A stretch of 64,000 nt of DNA from Candidatus Dormiibacterota bacterium (GCA_027313505.1 DAHVDN010000006.1:24913-88912), one strand, 5' to 3'; positions 8,471-18,170 are shown, counted from the first letter of the stretch. The notes: generated by a model not told the origin, from the letters alone. A program made the numbers and translations.

Positions 8471-8820
8471 TCCACAAATTCCATGATCACAACCGGCGCC
8501 CCATCCCCCTGCCGGGTGCCGTTGCCAATGATCCGAGTGTAGCCTCCGGGCCGATCACGGAACTGCTCGGCGTACTGAGTAAAAAGCTTCGCCGCCACAT
8601 CCTCTCGCGTGACCACCCTGGCGACCCGTCGACGGGCGTGGAGGTCATCCGTCTTGGCAGTTGTGACCAGCTTCTCCACCCAGCGGCGGATCTCCTTGGC
8701 TTTGGCCTCGGTCGTCTCGATTCGTCCGTGTTCGAACAAGGCAGTGGCCAAGTTCTTAGTGAGGGCGATTCGGTGGGCGGAGGTGCGCCCGAGCTTCCTT
8801 CCAGACTTGAGGTGACGCAT
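8467..8820 (-). CDS. rplQ: Ribosomal protein L17 (bL17)
   Basis: L17 sits near the peptide exit tunnel of the 50S subunit. The 117-residue product begins MRHLKSGRKLGRTSAHR and continues with LFEHGRIETTEAKAKEIR and a C-terminal GNGTRQGDGAPVVIMEFVE, all family hallmarks. It follows rpoA by five bases and overlaps truA by four. Confidence 0.96.
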   Translation of the reverse strand: MRHLKSGRKLGRTSAHRIALTKNLATALFEHGRIETTEAKAKEIRRWVEKLVTTAKTDDLHARRRVARVVTREDVAAKLFTQYAEQFRDRPGGYTRIIGNGTRQGDGAPVVIMEFVE

Positions 8821-8825
8821 AGCCC

Positions 8826-9797
8826 CTAGCGATCCCCCGACTGGAAGATGGACTCGATTTCCTCCTCGGGAACAAAGCCCTTGGCGACCAACTTTTGCTT
8901 GATCTCGTCGAGAGACTTGGTGCCGAAATTGCGAAGAGCCAGCAGCTCCTCTAGACGCATTGACAGGAGCTCACCAACTTTGCTGATGTCATTTGCCTTA
9001 AGGCAGTTCAGAGCCCGGACGCTGAGCTCCAACTCCTCAACGGGGACCGCCCCAAGCCTGGTCTGCAGATCGGTACCGGCCGCCGCGGACTCGGTTGCGG
9101 CCGTCAGGCTTTCACCGAAGCTCGAGAAGAGGTCCAAGTGGCGGGTGTAATACTGGGCGGCATGGCTGACGGCCTCCACCGGACTGATCGTCCCGTTCGT
9201 CCACACCTCCAAGACCAGCTTCTCCCAGTCAGTGTCCTGACCGACCCGTGTCTTCTCCACCAGGAAGTTGGCCTTGACCACGGGGGTGAAGATGGAATCA
9301 ACCGGGATCACCCCGATCGGTTGCCCTTCCTTTTTGTTCTTCTCAGCCGGGGTATAACCACGGCCCCTCTCCACAGTCAGGTCCATGCGCAGCCTGGCCT
9401 GAGCTCCGTCCAATGTACATAGGTACAGATCGGGATTGGCGATCTCTACATCACTGTTAGGAGAAATGTCTGCGGCCGTGACCCGCTTGCCCCCGTGGAC
9501 CTCCAGCGTGAGGTGCGCGCCCTCTGGGTTGTGGCAGGTCAGACTCAGCTGCTTGAGATTGAGCAGGATCTCCCCAACATCTTCCTTGACGTGCTTGATG
9601 CTCGAGAACTCGTGAGCGACGCCGTCGATGGACACGGCCGTCACCGCGGCGCCGGTCAAGGACGAGAGCAGCACCCGGCGCAGCGAGTTGCCCAGAGTCG
9701 TGCCATATCCTGTCTCCAGGGGCTCGATCTCAAAGCGCCCGTGATCGGTCGAGCTTAGGACCTCGTGTACTGTCGGTTGAATCGCAGTCTCTGGCAT
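8826..9797 (-). CDS. rpoA: RNA polymerase alpha subunit
   Basis: Alpha dimerises to start RNA polymerase assembly and contacts promoter UP elements and activators. The 323-residue protein shows the N-terminal assembly domain (FEIEPLETGYGTTLGNSLRR, VSIDGVAHEF) and the C-terminal helix-hairpin-helix domain (ELELSVRALNCLKAND, LLALRNFGTKSLDEIKQKL). Length and domain order are normal. It lies after rpsD and before rplQ as in the classic alpha operon. Confidence 0.97.
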   Translation of the reverse strand: MPETAIQPTVHEVLSSTDHGRFEIEPLETGYGTTLGNSLRRVLLSSLTGAAVTAVSIDGVAHEFSSIKHVKEDVGEILLNLKQLSLTCHNPEGAHLTLEVHGGKRVTAADISPNSDVEIANPDLYLCTLDGAQARLRMDLTVERGRGYTPAEKNKKEGQPIGVIPVDSIFTPVVKANFLVEKTRVGQDTDWEKLVLEVWTNGTISPVEAVSHAAQYYTRHLDLFSSFGESLTAATESAAAGTDLQTRLGAVPVEELELSVRALNCLKANDISKVGELLSMRLEELLALRNFGTKSLDEIKQKLVAKGFVPEEEIESIFQSGDR

Positions 9798-9842
9798 GTG
9801 AAGTAATTTCCTCGTGACTGAAGGGCGTGGATGCCCCGGTGG

Positions 9843-10475
9843 TTAGCGGGAGTACCACTCGACGATCAATTGCTCGTCGATGCTGGTCTCCATCTCCCCG
9901 CGCTCTGGATGCCGGCTGACGTCAACGCGGAACTCCTGAGGATATAGAGTGAGCCAGCTCGGGACCGCCTGGCCCCCGCGGAATTCCACGGAGCGGCGAA
10001 TGGGCTCCAACTCGCGACTCCGTTCCCGCACCTGAACGACCTGTCCGGTCCGAAGCTGATAGGAAGGGATGTTCACAGCCCTCCCATCCACTTGGAAGTG
10101 CCGGTGTGACACCAGCTGACGAGCCTCCCGTCGCGAGGAAGCGAACCCCGCCCGGTACACGACGTTGTCAAGACGCTGCTCCAACATCTGCAGCAACACC
10201 GTGCCGGTGACCCCTTTTCCGTGTGAGGCGTCGTCGAAGTAGTTCTGGAACTGAGTCTCGAGCACCCCGTATATTCGGCGGCCCCGCTGCTTAGCTCGCA
10301 GCTGGATCCCGTACTCGCTGATGCGCCGTCGTCGAGCCAGCCCATGCTGACCTGGAGGGGTCGCATTGCGTTTGGTGAACGTGCATCGGTCACCGACACA
10401 CTTCTCGCCCTTTAAGAAGAGCTTGACCCCCTCCCGTCGGCAGAGCCGGCAGACCGGAGCGTGCGGATTTGCCAT
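9843..10475 (-). CDS. rpsD: Ribosomal protein S4 (uS4), zinc-binding form
   Basis: S4 is a primary 16S rRNA-binding protein that nucleates 30S assembly and helps translational accuracy. The ATG at 10473-10475 gives MANPHAPVCRLCRREG; the CxxC and the later CVGDRC form the zinc site of the C+ form. The S4 domain follows with RLDNVVYRAGFASSRREARQLV and a DGRAVNIPSY segment. The 210-residue length is right. A longer frame reaching 10631 overlaps rpsK and is rejected. Elsewhere S4 represses its operon; no leader structure was assigned here. Confidence 0.95.
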   Translation of the reverse strand: MANPHAPVCRLCRREGVKLFLKGEKCVGDRCTFTKRNATPPGQHGLARRRRISEYGIQLRAKQRGRRIYGVLETQFQNYFDDASHGKGVTGTVLLQMLEQRLDNVVYRAGFASSRREARQLVSHRHFQVDGRAVNIPSYQLRTGQVVQVRERSRELEPIRRSVEFRGGQAVPSWLTLYPQEFRVDVSRHPERGEMETSIDEQLIVEWYSR

Positions 10476-10485
10476 ATCAGCCCCC

Positions 10486-10881
10486 TCAGACTCGGCGCCG
10501 CTTTGGCGGGCGACATCCGTTGTGCGGCACCGGGGTGACGTCGACGATCGCGCTGATCTCGAGCCCGGCGGCCTGCAGCGAACGTATCGCCGCCTCACGC
10601 CCTGATCCCGGCCCTTTGACCAGCACTTCAATTGACTTCAGTCCATGTTCCATGGCCCTCTTCGCCGCACTCTCAGCGGTGACCTGTGCCGCGAACGGAG
10701 TGCTCTTTCGAGAGCCCTTGAATCCTGAGGACCCGGCACTCCCCGAGGCGATGACATTGCCCTGAGGATCCGTCAAAGTGACAATCGTGTTGTTGAAGGT
10801 GCTGAGCACGTGCGCCTGGCCAACCGCGATGTTTTTGCGCTCGCGGCGCCGGGTCCGAACCACCTTCTTCTTCTTCGCCAA
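10486..10881 (-). CDS. rpsK: Ribosomal protein S11 (uS11)
   Basis: S11 shapes the 30S platform near the decoding site and the mRNA exit. The 131-residue product has a basic N-terminus ([17 protein letters not shown]), the core [47 protein letters not shown] and the conserved end [16 protein letters not shown]. It sits between rpsM and rpsD. Confidence 0.97.
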   Translation of the reverse strand: MAKKKKVVRTRRRERKNIAVGQAHVLSTFNNTIVTLTDPQGNVIASGSAGSSGFKGSRKSTPFAAQVTAESAAKRAMEHGLKSIEVLVKGPGSGREAAIRSLQAAGLEISAIVDVTPVPHNGCRPPKRRRV

Positions 10882-10925
10882 ACCGTCTCCTCGACTAATT
10901 GCGGCCCGAGCCCCGGACCAACTGG

Positions 10926-11309
10926 CTACTTGCCCTTCTTCCGCCGCACGCCGACTGTCTTGCGTGGACCGCGGCGGGAACGCGCATTGGTCCTCGTACG
11001 CTGCCCCCGGACCGGGAGGCCCCTACGATGCCGAAGGCCACGGTAGGTACCAATCTCCATCAATCGCTTGATGTTGAGAGCCACCAAGCGACGGAGGTCT
11101 CCCTCTACCCGACCCGGCAACTCCTTGGCAACCACATCACGGAGGCGGCTGACTTGGACCTCGGTTAGATCGTTCACCTTCACCCCGGGATCGATTTGGG
11201 CAATCCGTAGAAGCCGATGGCTGGTCGTCAGCCCGATCCCGAAAACGTAGGTCAGCCCGATTTCTATGCGCTTGTCCCTGGGTAGGTCCACACCGGCAAT
11301 GCGAGCCAT
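10926..11309 (-). CDS. rpsM: Ribosomal protein S13 (uS13)
   Basis: S13 lies in the 30S head and forms bridges to the 50S subunit, and its tail contacts the P-site tRNA. The 127-residue product starts [22 protein letters not shown], contains the helix-two-turn-helix segment and ends with [19 protein letters not shown] and a basic tail. It follows rpmJ by seven bases. Confidence 0.97.
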   Translation of the reverse strand: MARIAGVDLPRDKRIEIGLTYVFGIGLTTSHRLLRIAQIDPGVKVNDLTEVQVSRLRDVVAKELPGRVEGDLRRLVALNIKRLMEIGTYRGLRHRRGLPVRGQRTRTNARSRRGPRKTVGVRRKKGK

Positions 11310-11316
11310 CCTTCTC

Positions 11317-11430
11317 CTACCCCTGCCGCTGCTTGTGCTTGGGGTTTTCGCAAATCACGCGGACCGTGCCGGAACGCCGAATGACCTTGCATTTGTCGCA
11401 GATCCTCTTAACCGACGCCCGGACCTTCAT
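11317..11430 (-). CDS. rpmJ: Ribosomal protein L36 (bL36), zinc-binding form
   Basis: This 37-residue protein begins [19 protein letters not shown] and ends in [11 protein letters not shown]. Cys11, Cys14, Cys27 and His32 form the zinc site of the C+ form of L36, which helps fold 23S rRNA late in assembly. It lies between infA and rpsM, its usual place. Confidence 0.95.
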   Translation of the reverse strand: MKVRASVKRICDKCKVIRRSGTVRVICENPKHKQRQG

Positions 11431-11458
11431 CGCCAACTCCTAAGGGATTAAGTCGCCG

Positions 11459-11683
11459 TCAAACCAACCGGGTGAGGATTCTTCCCCGACCCGGATCGGT
11501 GGCCGATCTCTCGACCATTACCCTATCTCCCGGAAGGAGTCGAACACTCGCCAAGCGAGCCCGACCGGATGCATGCGCCACCATCTTGTCCCCGCCCTCC
11601 AACTCGACCCGAAAGAGCGAGTTTGGCAAGGGCTCAAGGATTCGACCCCGGAGAACACCGGGCTCGTTCAAGTTGGAGGGCAC
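11459..11683 (-). CDS. infA: Translation initiation factor IF-1
   Basis: IF-1 occupies the A site of the 30S subunit during initiation and assists IF-2 and IF-3. The 74-residue protein is a single S1/OB fold: GRILEPLPNSLFRVELEGGDKMVAHASGR, then VRLLPGDRVMVE, with a slightly shortened C-terminus ending GRILTRLV. The N-terminus MPSNLNEPGVL is less typical than the common MAKED start, but no better start is in frame. It lies between map and rpmJ as in Gram-positive alpha clusters. Confidence 0.93.
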   Translation of the reverse strand: MPSNLNEPGVLRGRILEPLPNSLFRVELEGGDKMVAHASGRARLASVRLLPGDRVMVERSATDPGRGRILTRLV

Positions 11684-11740
11684 ACAAAAGCCCGAGCAGA
11701 CTTCGCCCGCAGAGAGTATAGCCGATCCGAAGAGTTGGAA

Positions 11741-12511
11741 TCACGCAAGGCTGGCAACTCGGGGGGCAAGAGTGGTCAGCACCTCTGGCCCCGACTCGGT
11801 AATGGCGATCGAATGTTCGAAGTAACACGACCGACGACCGTCGGCAGTGACCACTGTCCAGCCATCCGGACGCACGACCGTCCCCGGTTCGCCCTCGTTC
11901 ACGATCGGCTCTATGGCGATGCACAGGCCAGGGCGGATCTCGACCCCCTTACCCGAGGTGCCGTGATTGGGTACCTCCGGATCCTCGTGCATGTCCCGTC
12001 CGATCCCGTGTCCGGTGTAACCCCTCACAATCGAGAAGCCGTTCTTCTCCACGTGACTCTGGACCGCATGACTGATATCTCCAATCCGATTGCCAGGCTG
12101 AGCTGCCGCGATCCCCAGACGCAGAGCCTCCCGGGTCACCTCGATGAGCCGTGCCGACTCCGGCTCGATCTGCCCACATCCCAGAGTGATCCCGGCATCT
12201 GCCCACCAGTCCCGATACACCAGGCCGCAGTCGAGACTCACCAGATCCCCCTCCTTGATCCGAAGACCGTCAGGGATGCCGTGTACGACTTGGTCGTTCA
12301 CAGAAACGCAAAGATGCTTTGGGAAGCCGTCATAGCCCAGGAAACCAGGAAAACAGCCTCGACGACGGATCTCTCGGTTGGCCGCCCGGTCCAGCTCGGA
12401 GGTGGTCGCTCCCGGTTGAACCAATTGAGCCAGGACCTCGAGGACCTCGGCCAGGAGCCGTCCGGCATGGCGCATGAGGGCGATCTCCTCTGGTCGCTTG
12501 AGAATGATCAC
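11741..12511 (-). CDS. map: Type I methionine aminopeptidase
   Basis: The enzyme removes the initiator Met from new proteins, including GlmS here. The 256-residue pita-bread protein has MIILKRPEEIALMRHAGRLL at the start, SVNDQVVHGIPDG, the metal ligands in SLDCGLVYRDWWADAGIT (two Asp), GYTGHGIGRDMHEDPEVPN (His), IEPIVNEGEP (Glu) and a final EHSIAITESGPEVLT (Glu). It overlaps adk by four bases and precedes infA. Confidence 0.96.
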   Translation of the reverse strand: MIILKRPEEIALMRHAGRLLAEVLEVLAQLVQPGATTSELDRAANREIRRRGCFPGFLGYDGFPKHLCVSVNDQVVHGIPDGLRIKEGDLVSLDCGLVYRDWWADAGITLGCGQIEPESARLIEVTREALRLGIAAAQPGNRIGDISHAVQSHVEKNGFSIVRGYTGHGIGRDMHEDPEVPNHGTSGKGVEIRPGLCIAIEPIVNEGEPGTVVRPDGWTVVTADGRRSCYFEHSIAITESGPEVLTTLAPRVASLA

Positions 12512-13089
12512 AAAAGAACTCGAAGGAGACTGGAATTAACCTCGGCCACCGGCGCAACTCCGCTGATTTTGACCACGGGCACCTGATCCGCCAGATACGC
12601 CAGCACAGGTTCTGTCTGGTCGCGATAGATGGCAAGTCGCTCCGTCACCACCTCGGGCCGGTCATCCTCACGGTGCTCGACGCCCGACCTCCGAGATAGC
12701 CGCTCGACGAGTTCCTCGGTGGGTACGTCCAACACCACCACCAGATCGAGCGGCCGATCGATCTGCGCGAGCAACTCCTGTAGGGCACGAGCCTGCGCGA
12801 CAGTCCGGGGAAAGCCGTCAAGCACAAATCCGGTGCCGACCGCTCCCTGCTCTAACCGGTGCCGGATCATCCCCACGATCACCTCGTCCGGCACCAGCTT
12901 GCCGGCAGCCATGTATGAGGAGGCCATCTTTCCCAGCTCAGTTCCCGCTGCCCGGTGCTCGCGGAGCATGTCGCCCGGCGCGATGTGCTCAAGCCCTTGA
13001 TGCCTTTGCAGAAGGTCCGCCTGCGTTCCCTTGCCCGAGCCCGGCGGGCCAAACAGGATCAGGTTCCGCTTAAGTCCATTCCCCTCCAT
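12508..13089 (-). CDS. adk: Adenylate kinase, short form
   Basis: The enzyme interconverts AMP, ADP and ATP. The 193-residue protein has the Walker A loop FGPPGSGKGTQADLL, the AMP-binding GDMLRE segment, VLDGFPRTVAQA and the Arg-rich RLSRRSG and RLAIYRDQT region. It lacks the long LID insertion with the zinc site: only a short RSGVEHREDDRPE loop lies there. Such short forms are common in Actinobacteria and cyanobacteria. It lies between secY and map as in Gram-positive spc operons. Confidence 0.95.
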   Translation of the reverse strand: MEGNGLKRNLILFGPPGSGKGTQADLLQRHQGLEHIAPGDMLREHRAAGTELGKMASSYMAAGKLVPDEVIVGMIRHRLEQGAVGTGFVLDGFPRTVAQARALQELLAQIDRPLDLVVVLDVPTEELVERLSRRSGVEHREDDRPEVVTERLAIYRDQTEPVLAYLADQVPVVKISGVAPVAEVNSSLLRVLL

Positions 13090-13097
13090 CTCATCCC

Positions 13098-14450
13098 TCA
13101 GCGAATGAAGCCCCGGTACTGCCGCATCAGCAACTGGGTCTCCAACTGTTTCATGGTGTCCAGGGACACCCCCACCACGATCAGGACGGCCGTGCCGCCG
13201 AGATAGAGGCCGCTATTGGGCTGCTGGCCGGTTAGGAATGCGGTCAGCAGCGGGAGCACCACCGTCACCACCCCCAGGAAGATCGCGCCTGCCAATGTGA
13301 TCCGGCTCATCACCCGAGCCAGATATTGAGCGGTGGCAGCGCCCGGCCGGATTCCCGGAATATAGGTCGCGGACTTCTTCAAGTTGTCCGCGGCGTCGTC
13401 GGGGTCGAACGTGACCGCGGTGTAGAAAAAGGTGAACCCCATTATGAGGGCGAAGTAAATCACCTCATATCCGATGTCCACGGCCAGATTCGGCCCCACT
13501 GGGTTCCAGTAGGTATGGAACCAGGTCGCCGCCTGGCCGATCACCCCCCCGGACTGCCCAACCGGAGGCAAGAAGAAGTTCGCGAATAGGGTTGGGAAGA
13601 ACATGATCGAGATGGCAAAAATGATTGGAATAACTCCAGCCTGGTTGACTCGAAGCGGCAAAAAGCTGCTCCGACCCTGATAGACCTGCCGGCCCACAAC
13701 ACGCTGTGATGACTGGATGGGAATCTTGCGCGTCGCCTGCTGCACGAAAATAATCCCTGCAGCGACCAAGATCCCGATGATCGCGAAGACAAAGATCGTG
13801 AACGTTTGGCTGTGCCCGCCGTTGGTGAAGGTGATCAGCCCGTTGGGAATCTGCGCCACGATCCCGGTCATGATGATGATAGACACCCCATTTCCCAGCC
13901 CATACTCAGTGATCAGTTCCCCGAACCACATCATCACGACCGTGCCCCCGGTGAGAATGATGATGATCCCCACGGTCGCAGGAAATGAGGTATTTGGCGA
14001 GAGGATGTTCTGGCCCCGGAAGGTGTAGGTCTCGAAGAGGCGGGTGTACCCGAAGGATTGAAGAAGGGCCAACCCGACAGTCATGTAACGGGCGTACTGG
14101 GTGAGCCGACGCCTTCCCAGGTCACCTTCCTTCGACATCTCCTTGACTCGGGTGGAGATGACGGTCATCAACTGCATGATGATCGTGGCATTGATGTAGG
14201 GGTTCAAGCCCAGTGCCACGATCGAGATACCAGCATTGGACCCGGTGCTGAACCCACTTCCTGAGAATAGGTTGACCAGCCCCAGAATGCTGTTGCTGTC
14301 GAAGAGTTGCTTCAAGACCCCGCCGTTGACGCCCGGAATGGTTACCGAAGCCAACATCCGGAACACGACGATGAGACCGATCGTGATCAGGAGCTTGCGG
14401 CGAAGCTCAGGGACCTGCATGGCGGCGCGAAGGGCACCGAACAGGTTCAT
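13098..14450 (-). CDS. secY: Protein translocase subunit SecY
   Basis: SecY forms the protein-conducting channel of the inner membrane with SecE and SecG. The 450-residue protein has ten predicted membrane helices and typical motifs: the N-terminal RRKLLITIGLIVVFRMLA, FSGSGFSTGSNAGISIVALG around the plug, LTQYARYMTVGLALLQ, and GVIPIIFAISIMFFP. The C-terminus ends LLMRQYRGFIR. It overlaps rplO by four bases. Confidence 0.97.
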   Translation of the reverse strand: MNLFGALRAAMQVPELRRKLLITIGLIVVFRMLASVTIPGVNGGVLKQLFDSNSILGLVNLFSGSGFSTGSNAGISIVALGLNPYINATIIMQLMTVISTRVKEMSKEGDLGRRRLTQYARYMTVGLALLQSFGYTRLFETYTFRGQNILSPNTSFPATVGIIIILTGGTVVMMWFGELITEYGLGNGVSIIIMTGIVAQIPNGLITFTNGGHSQTFTIFVFAIIGILVAAGIIFVQQATRKIPIQSSQRVVGRQVYQGRSSFLPLRVNQAGVIPIIFAISIMFFPTLFANFFLPPVGQSGGVIGQAATWFHTYWNPVGPNLAVDIGYEVIYFALIMGFTFFYTAVTFDPDDAADNLKKSATYIPGIRPGAATAQYLARVMSRITLAGAIFLGVVTVVLPLLTAFLTGQQPNSGLYLGGTAVLIVVGVSLDTMKQLETQLLMRQYRGFIR

Positions 14451-14947
14451 GGCTCGCTAACCTGCCCTCCGTCGGACGACTCGGGCCCCCCTTCTTCTGA
14501 TTCGTCCACGAGCTCCACCTTGCCGCCCGCCGCTTCCACGGCGGCGCGAGCCGACCGACTGACGCGGTGGACCCGAACGGTTAGCCGTGGAGGTGACCCT
14601 CCACCGCCCAACAACTTCACCGGACGGCGCGTGTGCCGAACCAATCCCACCTGGTTGAGCAGCTCCGGCCCGACTATGGCGCCGGCCTCGAACCGGTGCA
14701 GGTCCCGGCAGTTCACGACCTGATACTCAGTCCGGAAGCGGTTGTAGAAACCCCGTAACTTGGGCACCCTCTGAGTAAGAGGCATCTGCCCCCCCTCAAA
14801 GCCCCTGGGCAAACTCCAGGAGGTCCGCGATCCCTGTCCTTTCTGCCCGCGCCCCGCGGTCTTGCCTCCGCCAGCGGAGATCCCTCGGCCCACCCTCTTG
14901 CGCGGGCGTCGACTCCCCTTGGCAGGTCGAACCTCATCCAGCCTCAT
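14447..14947 (-). CDS. rplO: Ribosomal protein L15 (uL15)
   Basis: L15 is a late-assembly protein that links domains of 23S rRNA. The 166-residue product shows the extended basic N-terminus ([30 protein letters not shown]), [19 protein letters not shown], and the KLLGGG and [22 protein letters not shown] segments of the globular domain. A short acidic Ser/Glu-rich tail follows. It overlaps both rpmD and secY by four bases. Confidence 0.96.
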   Translation of the reverse strand: MRLDEVRPAKGSRRPRKRVGRGISAGGGKTAGRGQKGQGSRTSWSLPRGFEGGQMPLTQRVPKLRGFYNRFRTEYQVVNCRDLHRFEAGAIVGPELLNQVGLVRHTRRPVKLLGGGGSPPRLTVRVHRVSRSARAAVEAAGGKVELVDESEEGGPESSDGGQVSEP

Positions 14948-15165
14948 TTGACGACTCCGCCACTCGACGTGGCCGCAACCTCTTCGACCCTAAGGAGGTG
15001 AGGCACCGTGGAGATCATCCCGCGGATGGCAGGGTTGTCCGGGTGCTCAACAGTCTGGTGCAACCGCTTGAGCCCAAGAGCCGCGATTGTGCGCTTCTGG
15101 TTCTCCGCATATCCTATGGCACTCTTTGTCCAGGTGACCTTGAGGGCCGACCGAATCTCACTCAC
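14944..15165 (-). CDS. rpmD: Ribosomal protein L30 (uL30)
   Basis: The 73-residue product reads [19 protein letters not shown], then [19 protein letters not shown] and [21 protein letters not shown], which is the whole L30 fold. I use the GTG at 15163-15165, which overlaps the rpsE stop and has an AGGTG upstream. A longer frame to 15213 adds 16 residues without L30 features. A C-terminal Ser/Gly extension makes it longer than the usual 60 residues. Confidence 0.9.
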   Translation of the reverse strand: MSEIRSALKVTWTKSAIGYAENQKRTIAALGLKRLHQTVEHPDNPAIRGMISTVPHLLRVEEVAATSSGGVVK

Positions 15166-15718
15166 CGGGCGTGTCACCCACCTGGGCTGCTGCTTGAGAC
15201 GATCGCAGCCCAAGCTCGGCCAGCGTCCGGCCCCGCAAGTGCGCCACGGTCTCGGCGGTCCTCAACTCCTTGAGGGCCTCAATGGTGGCTCGGACCGTGT
15301 TGATCGGATTGTCGCTACCAAGCGATTTGGTCAGGATGTCTTTGATCCCGGCTAGCTCTACCACCGCCCTCATGGCTCCCCCGGAGATAACCCCAGTACC
15401 CGGCGATGCGGGACGGAGGAGGACTCGCGCCGCCCCTTCCTTGCGCAGAACCGCGTGCGGGATCGTCCGCCCCACCATCGGCACCTGGATCATGTGCTTC
15501 TTGGCGTCATCGACACCCTTGCGAATCGCCTCGGGCACCTCCCCGGCCTTACCGAGCCCGGCTCCGACACGGCCTGCGCCGTCGCCGACCACAACCAGCG
15601 CGCTGAAGGAGAACCGACGGCCTCCTTGAACTACCTTTGCAACCCGATTCAGGCTCACCACCCGTTCGGCGAACTCTCCCCGGGCCTCCCGGTCGGCGCG
15701 CGCAATGTTCATGCTCAT
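15158..15718 (-). CDS. rpsE: Ribosomal protein S5 (uS5)
   Basis: S5 lies at the mRNA entry of the 30S subunit and affects accuracy. The 186-residue protein has the dsRNA-binding-like N-domain ([49 protein letters not shown]) and the C-domain with [35 protein letters not shown]. It follows rplR by ten bases and overlaps rpmD. Confidence 0.97.
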   Translation of the reverse strand: MSMNIARADREARGEFAERVVSLNRVAKVVQGGRRFSFSALVVVGDGAGRVGAGLGKAGEVPEAIRKGVDDAKKHMIQVPMVGRTIPHAVLRKEGAARVLLRPASPGTGVISGGAMRAVVELAGIKDILTKSLGSDNPINTVRATIEALKELRTAETVAHLRGRTLAELGLRSSQAAAQVGDTPGE

Positions 15719-15728
15719 GAAATACTGC

Positions 15729-16085
15729 TCAGAACTCCAGACCGGCCTCGCGGGCCGCGTCAGCTAGGGCTTGGACTCGACCATGGTACAGGTAGCCGCC
15801 GCGATCGAAGACCACCCGCTTCATCCCAGCCGCTACCGCTCTCTCCGCGACCGCCCTGCCCACCGCGGCAGCGCTCTCACGATTTGACCCCTTTGCCACA
15901 ATACCCGGATCAGCTGTGCTGGCCGAGGCGAGGGTATGCCCCTGGCTGTCATCTACGATCTGGGCGTAGACGTGGCGCAGACTTCGGTACACGCAAAGGC
16001 GCGGACGATCGGCAGTCCCGGTGACGCGCTTGCGAACTCTCCGGTGCCGGTGCTGCCGCGCCGAATCACGATCTTGGTTGGTCAT
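15729..16085 (-). CDS. rplR: Ribosomal protein L18 (uL18)
   Basis: L18 binds 5S rRNA together with L5 and L25. The 118-residue product starts [21 protein letters not shown] and shows [57 protein letters not shown]. The ATG at 16083-16085 directly follows the rplF stop; an 8-residue longer frame would overlap rplF. Confidence 0.95.
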   Translation of the reverse strand: MTNQDRDSARQHRHRRVRKRVTGTADRPRLCVYRSLRHVYAQIVDDSQGHTLASASTADPGIVAKGSNRESAAAVGRAVAERAVAAGMKRVVFDRGGYLYHGRVQALADAAREAGLEF

Positions 16086-16086
16086 A

Positions 16087-16635
16087 TCAGCCCTTGGCCC
16101 CCTTGCCACTCTTGCCCGCCTTGCGCCTCACGACCTCACCGCGATAGCGAACTCCCTTCCCCTTGTAGGGCTCGGGCGGCCTCGTGGACCGAATCTTGGC
16201 CGCGAGCTGCCCGACTGACTCCTTGTCCATGCCACTCACGGCAATCCTCGTGGGCTCTGGGACCTCCACTCTAAGGCCCACAGCCGGAGTGATTCGGATG
16301 GGATGCGAATACCCGAGCTGCAGTTGGAGGTCAGAGCCTTGAAGTGCGGCTCGGTAACCGACGCCTTGCAACTCCAGCTCCCTCCGGAACCCGGTCGTCA
16401 CTCCGGTCACCATGTTGGCCACCAGAGTGCGGCTGAGGCCGTGCAAGGAGCGATGCGTCGAGGAGTCGGTGGGCCTTTCGACCAGGACCTGGTCCCCAGT
16501 CTGGTGTGCGCTTATCGGATACGGCAGCGTCCGACTCATCTCACCCAGCGGGCCGCTGACGCGCACCGTGGGACCTTCGATCGTCACCGTGACCCCCGCC
16601 GGCAAATTGATCGGGGAGCGGCCAATCCTAGACAT
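16087..16635 (-). CDS. rplF: Ribosomal protein L6 (uL6)
   Basis: L6 lies near the GTPase centre of the 50S subunit. The 182-residue protein has two copies of the L6 fold and typical motifs: [46 protein letters not shown], and the C-terminal [20 protein letters not shown]. Gene order rpsH-rplF-rplR is standard. Confidence 0.97.
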   Translation of the reverse strand: MSRIGRSPINLPAGVTVTIEGPTVRVSGPLGEMSRTLPYPISAHQTGDQVLVERPTDSSTHRSLHGLSRTLVANMVTGVTTGFRRELELQGVGYRAALQGSDLQLQLGYSHPIRITPAVGLRVEVPEPTRIAVSGMDKESVGQLAAKIRSTRPPEPYKGKGVRYRGEVVRRKAGKSGKGAKG

Positions 16636-16638
16636 CCC

Positions 16639-17034
16639 CTACCAGACCTCTGCTATGACTTCACCGCCCAACCCTTGCTGCCGCGCCAACCGCCCGGACA
16701 TGATGCCCTTCGGAGTCGAAACTATGGCGGTCCCCAGCCCCCCCAAGACGCGGGGAAGATCCTGATTGCCCCGGTACACCCGTAACCCAGGACGGCTGAC
16801 CCGGCGCAGGCCGTTGAGGGCACTACCCTCTTTGGTCTGACGCTTGAGGTCCATCCACAGCTGCTTGTGGGTCATGTCCTCACTGGTGCCGAAGGCGGCG
16901 ATGTAGCCCTCCTCCTGCAATACCCTGGCAATCTCCACCTTGACCTTGCTGGCTGGCATCTCAACCCTTGGGTGGCCCGCCATGTTGGCGTTGCGCACCC
17001 GGGTCAACATGTCAGCGATCGGATCACTCTGCAT
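16639..17034 (-). CDS. rpsH: Ribosomal protein S8 (uS8)
   Basis: S8 binds the central domain of 16S rRNA and in many bacteria represses the spc operon. The 131-residue product starts MQSDPIADMLTRVRNANMAG and contains KVEIARVLQEEGYI, RVYRGNQDLPRVLGGLGTAIVSTPKGIMSG and the end GGEVIAEVW. An upstream extension of the frame overlaps rpsN and is rejected. Confidence 0.96.
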   Translation of the reverse strand: MQSDPIADMLTRVRNANMAGHPRVEMPASKVKVEIARVLQEEGYIAAFGTSEDMTHKQLWMDLKRQTKEGSALNGLRRVSRPGLRVYRGNQDLPRVLGGLGTAIVSTPKGIMSGRLARQQGLGGEVIAEVW

Positions 17035-17041
17035 CTGCTTC

Positions 17042-17227
17042 CTACCAACTCGACTTACGCACCCCGGGGATCTGTCCCTGGGAAGCATGGATTCTAAAGC
17101 AAATCCTGCAGAGTCCGAATTTGCGCATGTAGCCCCGTGGTCGACCACAGAGATTGCAGCGACTCCGTGCCTGCACCGGGAACCTCGGGGCTCGCCGGCT
17201 GGCCATCACCTTGGACTTCTTGGCCAT
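17042..17227 (-). CDS. rpsN: Ribosomal protein S14 type Z (uS14), zinc-binding
   Basis: This 61-residue S14 has the zinc-binding Cys24, Cys27, Cys40 and Cys43 of the short type Z form ([20 protein letters not shown]) and the usual end [11 protein letters not shown]. The short form is typical of Gram-positive and related lineages. It sits between rplE and rpsH. Confidence 0.96.
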   Translation of the reverse strand: MAKKSKVMASRRAPRFPVQARSRCNLCGRPRGYMRKFGLCRICFRIHASQGQIPGVRKSSW

Positions 17228-17239
17228 TTCCTGCCCCTC

Positions 17240-17791
17240 CTAGCGCCGGAACGGCATGCCCAGCGCAGCCAGCAGGCTGCGCCCCTCGGCATCCGTCTCG
17301 GCGGTGGTCACGATGGTGATCTCAAGTCCCCTCAACTTGTCGATCTTGTCATAGTCGATCTCAGGGAACACCAGTTGCTCCCGGAGCCCCAGCGTCATAT
17401 TGCCGTGCCCATCAAAGTGAGCGGCGATCCCCCGAAAGTCGCGAATTCTTGGCAGGGCGATGCTGATGAGCCGATCGAGAAACTCCATCATCCGAACGCC
17501 CCTAAGGGTCACCTTGAGACCGATCGGCATCCCCTCCCGGAGCTTGAAGGCGGCAACGGACTTTTTGGCCTTGCGCACAGTGGGCTGTTGGCCGGTGATC
17601 AACCGAAGGTCGGTCGATGCGGCGTCAAGGGCTTTACCGTTTTGGGTTGCCTCTCCCACCCCCACGTTGACTACGATCTTCTCCAGCTTAGGAACCTGCA
17701 TCACGTTCAAATAGCCGAACTCTGTGATCAAAGCGGGCACGACCGTCTCACGGTACATCTCGGTGAAGCGGGGAGTGATTGCTTGGGTCAT
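17240..17791 (-). CDS. rplE: Ribosomal protein L5 (uL5)
   Basis: L5 binds 5S rRNA and contacts the P-site tRNA and S13. The 183-residue protein shows [73 protein letters not shown] and the C-terminal [21 protein letters not shown]. It overlaps rplX by four bases. Confidence 0.97.
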   Translation of the reverse strand: MTQAITPRFTEMYRETVVPALITEFGYLNVMQVPKLEKIVVNVGVGEATQNGKALDAASTDLRLITGQQPTVRKAKKSVAAFKLREGMPIGLKVTLRGVRMMEFLDRLISIALPRIRDFRGIAAHFDGHGNMTLGLREQLVFPEIDYDKIDKLRGLEITIVTTAETDAEGRSLLAALGMPFRR

Positions 17792-18168
17792 GCCTTTGGA
17801 CCGCGCAGATAAGCCTCGCCGCAGCTCTTGCAGTAGGGCACGTATTGTTCACCTTCCAGCCGTCGACCCAGACTCGTCGGCTGGTCACAGCGGTTGCAGA
17901 TCAGCCGAACGTTGCTGTAGTGAAGTGGCGCGGGGAAGTCGACGATACCTCCCTGCATGGCGCTGGTGCCACCACGCTGTTGGCCCGCTCTCTGATGGCG
18001 CTTTCGGATGTTCACCCCCGCCACCACGACCCGCTGATCAGGGGAGAAGGTGCGTTGAACGACCCCTCGCTTGCCGCGTTCACTTCCAGAAATCACCACC
18101 ACCGTGTCGCCTGATCTGATGTCCAAGGCACGAACGTGCGGACGATCCTGCGACTTTTGGCCGGGCAT
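17788..18168 (-). CDS. rplX: Ribosomal protein L24 (uL24) with zinc ribbon
   Basis: L24 is an assembly initiator of the 50S subunit. The 126-residue product has the KOW motif ([22 protein letters not shown]), the region [35 protein letters not shown], and two CxxC pairs (CNRCDQPT and CKSCGEAY), which look like a zinc ribbon. The N-terminal [14 protein letters not shown] extension is longer than usual. Confidence 0.94.
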   Translation of the reverse strand: MPGQKSQDRPHVRALDIRSGDTVVVISGSERGKRGVVQRTFSPDQRVVVAGVNIRKRHQRAGQQRGGTSAMQGGIVDFPAPLHYSNVRLICNRCDQPTSLGRRLEGEQYVPYCKSCGEAYLRGPKA

Positions 18169-18170
18169 TT